NCBI GenBank assembly: GCA_039707465.1
Contig: CM077643.1
Location: forward strand, 67,644,605-67,708,604
Length of the DNA: 64,000 bases
Source of the DNA: Rhabdophis nuchalis
Lineage: Eukaryota; Chordata; Lepidosauria; Squamata; Natricidae
Direction: 5' to 3'
Made by a program: the position numbers and the translations under genes
In this document: positions 31,991 to 44,029 of the stretch, piece by piece
How the letters are laid out: every line of letters starts with the position of its first letter
Position numbering within the stretch: the stretch's first letter is position 1
Notes under the pieces: generated by a model
What the model was told of the DNA's origin: nothing
Databases searched by the model: none
What the model saw: only the letters and a program-made list of their open reading frames with translations

Positions 31991-33227
31991 GCTGGTGAAC
32001 AAACTGAAGCCATGAAAAGTCTTTCCTAGTCATGCCCAACACACACTCATGTTTTTCCGATGTGCTTTAATGATGCACATAAAGAAGATAATTGGACAAT
32101 TCTTAATATACTTTGTCCCAAATTAAAACTGCAAGATATATAGTGGTTAGGTTTGATCTTCATTAATTAGAAGCAAACTGAATACTGACTAAAGTCTTTG
32201 TTATATGCCAAGGACAATAAAGTTGCACATAATAAAGTAAAAGTCAAACATTCTTCTTTGATTGTCTTTAAAGAGGATAAATTCAATTTTACCCTCTTAG
32301 AGGGAACTTAAAAATGGAACTTCAAATTTTAATTATCATGCCTATTTAAAACAACATTCTCTGAAACCTTGGCACAGTTTACTTTTTCATATGTTAATCA
32401 AACCTGCCATATGTTTTAAAGCTTTTGTGCTCAATTGGAGAAATAATCATCATGGTTTGAGACAAATTCAACAGCTCACTAAAAAGCACTCTTGTGAAGT
32501 GACTGTCAGATTGCTGTAAAGTAACAAAATAAGACATATAACTTAAAGTTAGTAAGTGACTACTTGGAGTGGAATTGCTCTGTGTTCGGTTTTAGGAATC
32601 AAGGTGACAATTGCAAATTGCCTCCATGATTTTCTTTTACTTTTTAAACTATGTGAAGTGTTCCTTGATTGGAAGGCATATAGGTTATAATAAATATACT
32701 TTAGAAAGAAGATTGGGTTGCATGGTGCAGCCATGTCCCAGAAGGCTCTAGGGAATTCTTGGAAAATAACTCAAAATTGCCAGAGGATGGAACCCGAAAT
32801 CAGTTTCATTGTCACTGGAGAGAAGTAAACCTCCAGCACAACTGAGCAATGATTGGTGAATAATAGGATAATAAACATAAACCTATACATATCCATATGT
32901 GTCATTTATTTTATTTAAAAAAAGAAAATGTAAATAAATAAGCAAAATTTATTTCCATTTAAAAAAAAATTATTGTAGGATTAAATATCAAGAAAGAGCC
33001 ATTTAAGATACAGGGCCAAATCCAGCCCAGTGCAATAATGCAAATATTAATATCCCTGGCAGATAGCAGTGTAGTTTTTGCCTGAAAAACAACCAATGAA
33101 GGAGAGTCTCCATTTCTGTGGGAAATTGGTTAAATCACTGAACTACTTTCAGCATCAGGATGTTTTTCTGTAAATCTTCAGTCAGAATCTGTCTTGCAGT
33201 TTTTAAAATCCATTATTCTGTCTCAAT
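31991..33227. other. Unannotated stretch
   Basis: No gene or repeat recognised. Confidence 0.5.
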
Positions 33228-33424
33228 CAGAGGTGGTATTCAGCAGGTTCTGACCAGTTCTAGAGAACTGATAGTGAAACTTTGGAGTAGTTCGGAGAAC
33301 CAGTAAATACCACCTCTGACTGCCCTCCCCCCCAATCTATTCTCTGCCTCTCGAGTCCCAGCTCAGTGAGAGAAAATGGGGATTTTGCAGTACCCTTCCC
33401 CTGGAGTGGGGAGGGAGTGGAAGC
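33228..33424 (-). mobile_element. Truncated hAT-like MITE abutting the L2 5' region
   Basis: CAGAGGTGGTATTCAGCAGG begins a sequence that is the inverse of the right part of the MITE at 15484-15718. An inner copy of the terminal sequence (AATACCACCTCTG near 33305-33318) is present as well. The other end is lost where the GC-rich L2 5' region begins. Confidence 0.6.
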
Positions 33425-34823
33425 CCAATTTAGAGTTTGCGCATGCGCGAGAATGGAGGTCCGATCTTGAGTGCGGAATGGGGCCCGGGGGTCGTTTTGC
33501 TCCAGGAGGATGTCGCCAGCCCTCATTGATCATCTCCGAGGGCTGGCCCAGCAAGTTTGCATGCCAGCCGTCACACCAGGCCGTTTGGAGGATGAGCCGA
33601 GGGTGTGATGGCAGGGCGAAGAACACCGGAGTGAGGACCGAGGACCGAATCGGCCCCTTTCGGCCTAGCGTGGCCTGGCGCGGCAGGAAAGCAGAGGAGG
33701 TAGGCCTGCGAAGCCGGGACGCCAGGGGCAATCGACTGTCCGGGCCAGGAGGATATTCCATCGGGCCGCACAAGAAGGTTGCGGATCGTGCGGCCTACAT
33801 CTGACTCGACCCGAGTGTTCCCCACCTGATCCGGGGCTGGAGCGGCGGGAGCGCCTGAGGAAGAACGGCTGGAGGATGTCGGAAGAGTAAGGAGCAATGG
33901 AGAAGCTGGGAAGGAGAGAGGATGTGAGAGGAGAGTGGAAGAGAGGAAACGTGAGGAAAGAAGACGGGAGGAAGGTGAAAGAAGGAGAAATGGAAGGAGA
34001 AAGAAGGAGAAAGAAGGAATGGAAATAGAAGGAATGAAGGGAATGGGTAGAAGGAAGGAGTGAATGGATGGAAGAGGAGGCCAAGCAGCCAGATCGTGGA
34101 GTGGTGGAACTTTGGCCGAGGAGGACCCAGGAAGATCTCTGGAGTGTGTGCACAGGACTGGAGGATGTAAGCCGTGCCAGCACATGGCGAACATTTATCA
34201 TCAGGCTGTGCGGTGGACCAACTGGCCGCACGGCACTAAATGCAGACTGAGGCCTGTGTGGCTGAAGAGGACAGACGGGTGGGGCCCTTTTAAGGGGCTA
34301 AATTATGATCTTCCCCCATCTGTCGGATTATTAGACTGACTGACTTTTATTCCTTCTGCCTTTATGGATTTGTCACCTTCTATTACAACTATCTGCACTT
34401 TACATCGCCACTTTACTTGGACTCTGATTTGACCTGCGATTATATTCTCCTTGGACTATACAGCCTTTGTGTTTTCCCAGTAATGTATTCAAGGCATGAT
34501 CTCCTTTGCCTGCGAGAGTCTCCCCTCTCGCAGGCCTGGCCCCCTGGTCTAACACGGGCCCACCTCGAGGATGGACTGATTGCTCCTGAGAAGTGGGCGA
34601 AGCACAAACTCAGGGGCTTTTTATTTAAAATTTTAATTCAGTTTTTAGGTGGTTCCAGGGAGGAGGGGGGTCAGTCAGGCAGGGGGGCGACAAGCTACAG
34701 GCCGGACAGCTGAAATAGGGAAATGAAGGAGGGGGGAGGGGGGTCATTCCCACAGAGGTACTTCCCATCAGATCGGTCCTTGGGAGGGGCAGAGGCAGTG
34801 GGAGATGGGATGGGTATCATCTG
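33425..34823 (+). promoter_or_regulatory. Inferred L2 5' UTR/promoter region
   Basis: The first 450 bases are GC- and CpG-rich, unlike the AT-rich surroundings. A purine tract (about 33890-34080, GAAGGAGAAAG words) follows, then mixed sequence up to the endonuclease frame. Its continuity with the L2 coding region and position suggest an internal promoter leader, but no second copy in the window confirms the boundary. Confidence 0.45.
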
Positions 34824-35520
34824 TTGGAGTACCGTGGCTGCTGGCTATGGGCGGTCACATGCTCCTACCCCCCAAGCTCCCATTGCAGACTAGGAGGTCA
34901 AGCACCACAGAGCGGGGGACCTAGGCTGATGTTATGCAACGCCAGGTCCGTGGTACAAAAAGCCCCCCTTATTTGTGACCTTGTGTCAGAGGGGGACCCA
35001 GACCTGGTGGGTATAACAGAAACCTGGTTGGGCTACGAGGGAGGATTAACCCTTGTAGAAATGTACCCACCAGGCTACCGAGCCTTTCATCAGCCTAGGG
35101 CCCTAGGTAGGGGTGGGGGGTGGCGATTATGGTTAGGGAAGGTCTTGAGCCGAAGGAGACCACGATCCCTCAGACGACTGGGTGTGAGCCCCTCTTCGTG
35201 AAATGGGGCCTAGGGAGGCAGTTGGGCATGTTAGTTGTATACCTGGCTCCCCGCTATGTAACAACAGCCCTGCCCGAGCTCCAGGAGGTGATAGCCAAGG
35301 CGGCAGTTGAGACCCCCAGACTGTTGGTCATGGGGGATTTTAACCTGCCGTCAGTAGGCGAAACCTCCGGAGTAGCTCGGGAGTTCATGGCCTCCATGAC
35401 GGCCATGGACCTGACCCAGGTAGTTTTAGGCCCCACTCATGAGGGAGGACACTGGACTTAATCTTCGTCTCGTGACAGTGGAGAAGTGATCTGGGAATAG
35501 GGGACTTAGTCATCTTACCC
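34824..35520 (+). pseudogene. L2 apurinic-type endonuclease domain, frameshifted
   Basis: Catalytic landmarks are visible: CNARSVVQKAP (Asn), VGITETWLGYEG (Glu), LVMGDFNLPSV (GDFN), LDL and then SWTDHALL (S-x-D-H, at about 35524). One frameshift lies near 35125 and another near 35455 (GGHWT versus GGHTLDL), and a TGA precedes QWRSDLG. The domain nicks target DNA for target-primed reverse transcription. Confidence 0.9.
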
Positions 35521-37944
35521 TTGTCATGGACAGATCATGCTCTCCTTCGGCTGGACTTTCCAATCACTACACCCCACCGCGGGGAGGTGGAACCTGAGAT
35601 TCCCAGATGGTTCCGCCCCAGGCTCCTGATGGACCGTGAAAGGTTCCAGAGGGAGCATGGGCCAATACCTGTGGCCTTGCCCTGCGACTCGACTGAGGAA
35701 CTAGTGGCCGCATGGTTAAGTGCGGCCGCGGGGGCCTTGGACCGAGTCGCGCCCTTGTGGCCTCTCTTGCGGCGTCGAATCACCCAGGCTCCTTGGTTTA
35801 CCAAGGAGCTGAAGGAGATGAAACGCCGCAAGAGACGCCTAGAGAGCAGATGGAGATCTCACTCCGAAGCCGACCGAACACTAGTGAGAGCCCATATTAG
35901 GACTTACTTAGTGGCGATAAGGGTGGCCAAACGTGAGTATTGTGCCACCCTTATTGCATCCACAGATAACTGCCCTGCCGCCCTGTTTGGGGTGCCTCGC
36001 TCCCTCCTTCACCAGAGGCCACGGGAAGCCCCTCTACAGGGACGAGCAGAGGAATTTGGAATATATCTGCAGGACAAAATCACTCGGATTCGGGACGAGT
36101 TGCCCTCCATTGAGAGTGGTCCGGTCGGATTCTCCGAGGCTGTTTTTGAGACACCATCTTGGGAGGAGTTTGACTTTGTTACCACCGAGGATATAGACAG
36201 GCTGTCAAGGAGACGTAAGGCCACCACATGTTTATTGGACCCGTGTCCCTCCTGGCTTGTACTGGCATCCTGGGAGGTGACACGAGGCTGGCTCCAGGAT
36301 ATCGTGAACGCTTCTTTGAGTGAGGGGTCCTTGCCAGCTGTCTTGAAAGAGGCGGTGGTGAGGCCCCTCCTCAAGAAGCCTTCCCCGGACCCAGCATTGC
36401 TGGAAAATTACCATCCGGTCTCCAACCTTCACTTTTTAGCAAAGGTTGTAGAGAGTGTGGTGGCCCAACAGTTTCCGTGACACCTGGAAGAAATTGATTA
36501 TCTAGACCCACGCCAGTCCGGCTTCCGACCTGGTCACAGCACCGAGACGGCATTGGTCGCGTTGGTGGATGATCTCTGGAGGGCGCGGGATAGAGGATGT
36601 TCTTCTATCCTAGTCCTATTAGATCTCTCAGCGGCTTTTGATACCATCGACCATGGTATCCTATTGCACCGATTGGGGGGGTTGGGGCTCGGAGGCACCG
36701 TATTACGGTGGTTCTCATCCTACCTCTCTGGTCGGTTGCAATGTGTGTTGGCAGGGGGGCAGAGGTCGGCCTCGAGACCCCTCTTATGTGGGGTTCCTCA
36801 GGGGTCGGTCCTCTTGGCCCTCCTGTTCAACACCTATATGAAGCCGCTGGGCGAGATCATCTGTGGTTTTGGGGTGGGATATCATCTGTACGCTGATGAT
36901 ACTCAGCTGTACATATCCACCCCAGACCACCCCAACGATGCCGCCGAGGTGTTGTCCCGGTGTTTGGAGGCCGTACGGATCTGGATGGGCAGTAACAAAC
37001 TCAAACTCAACCCATCCAAGACTGAGTGGCTGTGGTTTCCGGCACCCCGGTTCAGCCAGGTAACTCCAACTCTGGCCATTGGGGGCGAAACACTGGCCGC
37101 CGTGGAGTGGGCATGCAATTTGGGTTTTCTCCTGGATTCCCGGCTGTCCATGGAGGACCATGTGGCGGCCATGGTCAGGGGGGCATTCTATCAGGTACGC
37201 CTGATGCACCAATTGCACCCCTTACTGGACCGGGCTGCCCTTCGCACAGTCACTCAAGCACTCGTGACATCCCGACTTGACTACTGTAACGCTCTCTACA
37301 TGGGGCTTCCCTTGAGGTGCACTCGCAAGTTACAGCTAGTCAAGAATGCGGCCGTGCGGGTGACTATGGGAGCCTCTAGGTACTCCCACATAACACCTCT
37401 CCTGCGCGAGCTGCACTGGCTGCCTGTGGCCTTTCGGGTGTGCTTCAAGGTTTTGACGACCATCTTCAAAGCACTCCATGGCTCGGGGCCTAGTTATATG
37501 CGAGACCGTCTTCTGCCCCATACATCCCTTCATCCGCTCTGCTCCCACAGAGAGGGCCTTCTCAGGGTGCCGTCGGCCGGGCAATTCCAGTTGGCGACAC
37601 CCAGGGGAAGGGCCTTCTCTGTGGCGGGCCCTACCCTCTGGAACGACTTACCCCCCGAACTACGTACCATCACTCCAGCGCTCCATGGCACAGGACCTAG
37701 TTATTTGCAGGATCATATCCTGCCCCATACATCCCTTTGGCCGATTCGCTCTCACAGAGAGGGACTTCTCCGGGTGCCGTCCACCAGGCAATGCCAGCGG
37801 GCGACGCCCAGGGGAAGGGCCTTCTCTGTGATAGGCCCGACCCTCTGGAATGACCTTCCCCCTGATATCAGAATGACCACGGACCTCCGCTCCTTCCACC
37901 AGAAACTCAAGACGCACTTGTTCCATCTAGCCGGCTTGGCTTAA
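35521..37944 (+). pseudogene. L2 reverse transcriptase, nearly open, fused to nested L2 C-terminus
   Basis: One frame runs from 35521 to 37944, broken only by TGA at 36478-36480. It contains a linker (FTKELKEMKRRKRRLE), RT motifs [40 protein letters not shown] and [10 protein letters not shown], and a C-terminal domain. After LRTIT (37673) it enters the nested copy in frame and repeats [20 protein letters not shown] through the stop, so the C-terminal domain is duplicated. Confidence 0.9.
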
Positions 37945-38337
37945 TTTCATGCTGCTCGCCCCAGTCTGTGAATTTAAATGATTTTATTCAGCTTTATGGG
38001 GTTAGTTCTTAACTTTTATAAATTTGTACAGGGGATTATTTAATTCGATTTTAACTTTACAATACAATACAATACAATAGCAGAGTTGGAAGGGACCTTG
38101 TAGGTCTTCTAGTCCAACCCCCTGCGTGGGCAGGAACCTTATACCATTTCAGACAAATGGCTGTCTAACATCTTTTTAAAGACTTCCAGGGTTGGGGCAT
38201 TCACAACTTTGTGAACGCCCCAACTTTGTTTGTATTGTTTTGATTTTAGTAGTTTTAATTTTTACCTGTACACCGCCCCGAGTCCCTTCGGGGAGAGGGG
38301 GTGGTCTAGAAATCAAATTAAATAAATAAATAAATAA
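37674..38337 (+). mobile_element. 5'-truncated L2 nested in the L2 coding end
   Basis: The inserted copy starts at AGCGCTCCATGGCAC (FKALHG region), ends with CACCGCCCCGAGTCCCTTCG and AAAT repeats, and is flanked by ATCAC. It belongs to a different subfamily ([15 protein letters not shown]) from its host ([15 protein letters not shown]). Confidence 0.88.
38059..38221 (-). mobile_element. CR1 LINE 3' fragment nested in L2
   Basis: CAATA repeats (tail) precede GCAGAGTTGGAAGGGACCTT, GTCTTCTAGTCCAACCCCCT and CAGGGTTGGGGCATTCAC, the inverse of a CR1 3' end. AACTTT flanks it at 38053-38058 and 38222-38227, a possible short target duplication. Confidence 0.82.
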
Positions 38338-38590
38338 ATCACAGACCTCCGCCTCTTCTGCCAGCGTCTTAAGACACACCTTTTCCAACAAACCGGCCTA
38401 GCATAACCTCCCGTTTTGACCGTTTTTAGATTTGGGGGATTTTATACTATTTTAGCACAGGGTATATTTAATAGCTTTTAAAATTTTGTATTTTGTTATA
38501 TTTGTTATGTTTTTAAATTTCCTGTGCACCGCCCTGGGTCCTTTTTGGAGAAGGTGCGGGATATAAATTTGAATAAACTAAACTAAACTA

Positions 38591-40019
38591 ATTTTACAGG
38601 CAGGATAGTTAGGTATACTAACTGATAAGACATACTGACTCATTGGATCATTGACCAAACTATACAAAATTTGCTAATGGGCAAGATTTAAAGCAAATTC
38701 CATAGAAAGATAGATCTGTGCCTAGACAATGCAGTCAGAAGGATAAGTGACAGATAATATCTGTCACATCATGAATTCCAAAGGTTTAAATCACAAGCTT
38801 GTAAGAGAAAGCAAGACATGCATTTAATAGAGAGCATCATGTAAGCATTTCACCATACATTTATCATCCCATAATCTTCCTGCCATGGAAATGGGGAAAA
38901 AGTTCTTAACTTGTGCTAACTAATAGGCAAAAGTACTTCAAGCAGCAAAATAAGAGAACTGGGCAGTATGGTTATGCTAAGGAGGATGGGTGATAGATAC
39001 CATGACCTGACTCTCTGGATAGGCATTAATGTTTCAATATAACTCCAGTAAATCTTCTTTGAACCAGAAATAGCCAACCTTTTGTTGGCTGAAACATACA
39101 CTTAATACTTTGGCAGGGGCAGGGAGTAAGGAGTAAAGCAAATGAAATGATGACATACTGGGAGCAGACCATCTGAACACATTTACAGAATTAGGATATT
39201 CCATTTTAGTTTTAGTTTTCAGAATTTTTTAATGGAGGGTTGAAGTCATAACTGCATTAAACCTTTCTGAAGATTTGTTTTATGTAAGTGTACCCGAGAA
39301 CTGCAGGAAACTATGTCATCAGTTTTTATCCATTGCACAACTTAAATTTGTCAGGACAGCTGAAAGAAACTTTGGGAACCACAAAAAAGAAAGTGGGGGA
39401 TGTATGCGGTTTTTGGAGTGCATGTTGAACATCACTGCAGTAAAAACAATCATATGTCTTTTCCCCCCAATAAAATTACCTTGTGCATGATAAAAAGCAT
39501 GAATAGCCACTCTTTCAGGGCAAAAATCCAATTATTTCTAAAGAACCAGATTTTAGACATAGGAAAGTAGACTAATTAGTTTTAATGAAACTGATCAGAT
39601 ATGTATTAGTATTTGATCCAGAAGGTAACTAGGATGTTTGAAGAATAGCAAGGTTTAAGGACAACTCAGATACTATATAACTACAAAAAGATTTATGATA
39701 AGATTATCCATTCACTTCTGTACAAAATGCACTAGCAATTGCAAAGTATTTGATTGGGACCATAATGCCAAGGAGTTATTTTTTCCATGAAAGCAAGTAA
39801 TCCACTACACTTAGCTCATTTCAAAAAAAAGTTAAGCAGGACAAGTTCTGCTTAAAATTTTGTGTGAGAGTCTCCCCATCCCCAAGAAATCTGAGGGTTA
39901 GAAGCTACACAGGGAGATAATAATGAGGACGATAATGATAAACGATTATTAACATTGGCAAAATCACAGGTACCATAATCAATGGATAACGGAGCTTTAC
40001 TTGGAAGAGCTTGCATCCT
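38591..40019. other. Unannotated stretch
   Basis: No gene or repeat recognised. Confidence 0.5.
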
Positions 40020-40599
40020 GCAATGATACTTTTAATGCCATCAGACATTAATCTGTCTATTCCAGGTCCTTGAGATAGACTAGATGGGTGGATACCAAAG
40101 ACAGAGTCAGTCTAAACAGCCATGTGCATCCATATGCTGGTGCTGATGCTGATGCTGAGACCATAAAAGAAAGAAAGTCATAGAAAATGAAGAAGTTAAA
40201 TTGCTCTGAGACTTCAGAATCCAGCACAAACCAACCTGAATATAGCTTGGATTGATTACGTAAAGGCATTTGACTCCATGCCACATGACTAGATAATCAA
40301 GTGCCTAGAAATAACAAGAGCCAATAGAATATCAGAAGCTTTGTGCAAAGATCAATGGCACAATAGAAGACACAGTTGTTTGTCAATGGTGGCAGACTGG
40401 GAAAGGTTAATATCAAGAGAGGAATCTTTCAGGGATATTTACTTTTAGTACCACTGTTTGTCATTGCATATATTCTTCTGCATATACAATATTGAACGAG
40501 TCATGCCATGTTTTTTCACTTCTTTTACATGAATGATCTAAACCTGAATGGAAAAAAAACACACATCTGAAATGGCATTGCTGCTCAACACTATTTGAA

Positions 40600-40750
40600 A
40601 TTTTATTTTTTATTTATTTATTTATTTAAATTTATATCCCGCCCTTCTACACAGAGGACCCAGGGCGGCGCACAGGAAATTTAAAAACATACAAAATACA
40701 ATAAATATAATTTAAAAGACTATTAAATTCTGAGGGTCAGCCACAGGGAG
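40600..40750 (-). mobile_element. L2 3' UTR fragment
   Basis: TTTATTTATTTATTTAAATTTATA then CCCGCCCTTCTACACAGAGG and GCGGCGCACAGGAAATTTAA is the inverse of the L2 3' end with its hairpin. Confidence 0.82.
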
Positions 40751-40930
40751 GAGGGAGTTGACTTATTTTCCAAAGACCCTGAGGGTAGGACAAGAAGTAA
40801 TGAGTAGAAACTCATTAAAGAGAAATACAACCTGAACTAAGGAGAAATTTCCCAACAGTAAGAGCAATTAGTCAATGGAACAGTGTATCATCCTGGGGTT
40901 GTGGGTGCTTGTGGAGGAAATATAAAGGCA
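40751..40930 (+). mobile_element. CR1 C-terminal/3' fragment
   Basis: GACCCTGAGGGTAGGACAAG, then AACCTGAACTAAGGAGAAAT and GTCAATGGAACAGTGTATCA correspond to the CR1 C-terminal coding region whose 3' end is seen inverted at 38059. Confidence 0.6.
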
Positions 40931-41650
40931 ATTAAAACCTGGACAATTTCAGTCATTAAATTATACAGCTGGAATCATGGATGAGAGTCAAAACAGGACT
41001 AAAAACCCTGGATAAGAAAACCCAAAAAATAATGACAATGAATCATGGCTTTCATCAACACAGTATTGTTGACAGACTCTACTTACCAAGGAAAATGGGT
41101 GAATGTGGAATGCTGCAAATACATCAGAGTGTTAAAGAAGAAAAAAGGGCAATGGAAGAATATCTGAAAGAAGTGAAAAACATGTACTAAATCTATTGCA
41201 TCATGAAGCCTTACTCAATAACAAACAGTCCAAACTGGCCTATAATAAAGACTAAATAAAGAATAGAAAAAGACATGGCAAGGAAATGTATTACATGTCC
41301 AATATAGAATAAACTATCAATTAAAGCAACAAGATCTGGCAACAGCTAATAAACGCAAGAAACTTGAAAGAGATAGAGGAGCCAATTCTGGCTGCACAAG
41401 ACCAAGCTGTAAGAACAAATGTTTAAAAAGCCAGAATTGAGAAAACAGCAACAAACAACAAATGCCACTTTTAGAAAAGAAGCTAAAGAAACAGTGGACC
41501 ATCTAGTTAGATGCTGCAAGATGTTTGCACAGATTGATTACAACCAACACCATGACTAAGTAGCAACAATGGTGTATTGAAATATCTGGAAGAAGTGCCA
41601 CTTGTCTGCCAACGAGAACTGGTAAGACAACAAAATAGTCAATAATAGAA

Positions 41651-42060
41651 AATGTAGAAACTAATGTGCTTTAGAGGTCAAATAGGCAACCATTTGCTAC
41701 ACAGCACAACAGATTTAATTCTTAATAAGACAGAAAAAAATGTCTGGATAGTGGGCATTGGAGATAACAGAATAGAAAGAACTGGATAAAATAAAAAGAC
41801 TTGGGGATAGAATGGCTGTGAATAGGAAATAAATATGTTACTAATAGTAATTGGTGCAATTCCAAAATATTTGCAACACCACTTGAATACCATTGGCATT
41901 GAAAAGAAATCACCATCAGTCAATTGCAAATGGTAGCTTACATCCTGTGACAATACCATGAAACAACTACCTATCCCAGATTTTGGGAAGGACTCAGTAT
42001 AAGAATAAAAATGCCAGTTCCAATTTAAACATCTCGCTGACTGTGGAACTAACCATACTA
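41651..42060. other. Unannotated stretch
   Basis: No gene or repeat recognised; may include the tail of the R4-type LINE. Confidence 0.45.
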
Positions 42061-42065
42061 ATAAA

Positions 42066-42470
42066 CTTATTGAAAAATTCATTTCATTTCATTTCATTTA
42101 TTAAATTTATACCCCGCCCTTCTCCAAACGGACCCAGGGCGGTGCACAGGAATATTAAAAATACATACAAAAACCATATAAAATTTAAAAAACTTATTCA
42201 ATAAAATCCTGCGCTAAAAACCAAATTAAAAGTCAGTTATGGAGGTTACGCTAGGCTGGCTAGATGGAACAAATGTGTCTTTAGACACTTGCGGAAGAGG
42301 CGGAGGTCGGAGATGGTGCGAAGTTCAGGGGGAAAGTCGTTCCAGAGGGCTGGGCCCGCCACAGAGAAGGCTCTTCCCCTGGGTGTCACCAGTTGGCATT
42401 GTCTGGCCGACGGTACCCTGAGAAGGCCCTCTCTGTGGGAGCGTATCGGTGTAAGGGATGCAATGGTGAT
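42066..42470 (-). mobile_element. 5'-truncated L2 LINE 3' end
   Basis: The minus strand encodes [20 protein letters not shown] and FSVAGPALWNDFPPELRTIS to a stop at 42246, then the 3' UTR with hairpin (about 42113-42142) and an ATTTC-repeat tail at 42080-42098. It is the same subfamily as the 12.6 kb copy. Confidence 0.9.
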
Positions 42471-43688
42471 CACTTTCCAAACTACAGGAATATACCAAAA
42501 TCTTCCCTAGGACTAAAATTCAACTTGAGACAGTGTTTACCTTACATTTTTCCTAATATATGTCCTCAACAGTCATTTGTCATATGGAAAAATCATCTCA
42601 TTCATATGGTGCCTATAAACATGGACATTTTCAGGAGAGCAATATACTAATACTATGATATCATCAAAATGTATACTGTGATAGCATCATAATGTAAGTA
42701 ATGTTAATTATAAGGGCCATGCCACCATTTTCTACTCTTGATTTTCAGAGGCTTCATGTCATCACTCCAATCTGGAATCATGGCTTCTTTAAATCCTAAA
42801 CATCTGTGAAAATAATGGGTCACTAACAAAGAAAGAAGGCTAGGGAAGAAAGAAGAGAACAGGACTTTTAGCTCTGAAGTCTTTCTGTGGCACTAAAAAA
42901 TATTTTTAACTTGGCTTCCATTCCTTTTTGAACTTCCATCCCGAAATTGTCATGCATAATTGGATACAAATGGGTTGTTTTAGACTAAGGAGAGGAAATG
43001 GTAGAAAAGAATGACTCATCTGCAAGTCATTGAGAAATAACAGCTCTCCTTTCAGGTCAGGGTTAGACTTATTATCATTCAAGGTAAACTACAATTTGCC
43101 AGAGGAGAAACAAGTGATTTGAATTTCCATGTTTTCAGTGCTAATGGTAAGTTGTAATTTCCCGGAATATAGTGATCTCCCCTTGTAGAGAACCACTTGG
43201 AAAAAGAGTTATTGCTATAGTCCAAACAGCAATGTTTTTAGAAGCAGTTGGTTGAGTTCATAAAGGGATTTTCCCCTGTTTCTCTACAGCCAGGATGCTA
43301 ACGCTTTTAGTGTGACATCAATACATTAATTAAAATGAGTCATGTCCTACCTGACATTTTGCAATATGACCTGATTTGGAGTATTATGTATGATTCTAGT
43401 GTCCATATTTAAATAAAGATATAAGAGCTCTAAAAAAAAAGCGCAGAACTAAGTGATTAAGAGATCAAAACTTTTTTTCCAAGCATGTTTGAAGAAAAGG
43501 CTAAAACATATGAAACTCTTCAGCTAGGGAAAAAAATGATTATGGGGGACATAGTAAAATAGGCATTCCATAGAGAAAATAAACAGAAGGTCTTTTTTCC
43601 TCTCAAAATATTAGGGTAGAGACTATCCAGTAAAGCTGATTGGAAAGATATTTAAAACAGGTGAAAGGTAACAGTTATTCCCATAGAA
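42471..43688. other. Unannotated stretch
   Basis: No gene or repeat recognised. Confidence 0.5.
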
Positions 43689-43846
43689 CAGTGATGGCTA
43701 ACCTTTTTTGATCACCCAAAGCATGAAGACCAACTGGCTGGCGGGTGAAGGCATGGCAAAGCTGAACTGGAACAACAGCTCATGTGCCATCAGAGAGGGT
43801 GCTGCATGCCACCTCTAGCATACATGTCATAGGTTCACCATCACAG
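43689..43846. mobile_element. Non-autonomous hAT-like transposon
   Basis: It begins CAGTGATGGCTAACCTTTTT and ends AGGTTCACCATCACAG, matching inverted ends. Flanks CCATAGAA and CCGTAGCG agree at five of eight positions. No transposase is encoded. Confidence 0.72.
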
Positions 43847-44029
43847 CCGTAGCGCATAAATAACCTGTAGAATTTGTAGTGCAATTGTGGTGATGCCAGT
43901 AACTCAGCTTTAAAAAAAAGATGGAATGGATAAATTCATGGAAGACATCCTATCAAGGGTTATTGGTCTGGAAGACTCAGTATTATATCTTAGTTGGAGA
44001 GACCATGACATCAAATACTGGTTTCAATG

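Larger units (their letters stand above)
33425..38590 (+). mobile_element. Longest L2 LINE copy in the window, with nested L2 and CR1 insertions
   Basis: This copy includes an inferred 5' UTR (33425-34823), the endonuclease (34824-35520), RT (35521-37673), a nested L2 (37674-38337), and its own last codons and 3' UTR (38338-38590). The last part restores the frame at DLRLFCQRLKTHLFQQTGLA. The nested L2 is flanked by ATCAC at 37669-37673 and 38338-38342. A CR1 (38059-38221) sits in the nested 3' UTR. Confidence 0.88.
40020..41650 (+). mobile_element. Decayed R4-type LINE
   Basis: The plus-strand translation reads AWIDYVKAFDSMPHD (RT motif A), a broken GIFQGD-like segment (about 40428), HFFYMNDLNLNG at 40517-40552, KTQKIMTMNHGFHQHS then VDRLYLPRKMGECGMLQ at 41017-41110, and KEAKETVDHLVRCCKMFAQ near 41475. 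These match R4/Dong-type LINEs, which carry a restriction-like endonuclease C-terminally. The active site YMDD reads YMND, and stops are frequent. An L2 end and a CR1 end interrupt it at about 40600-40930. Confidence 0.75.

Noticed and set aside
33571..34231. Ser/Phe/Leu-rich 190-207 codon frames on the minus strand
   Set aside because: They arise opposite the purine-rich tract of the presumed L2 5' UTR; composition-driven with no domain.
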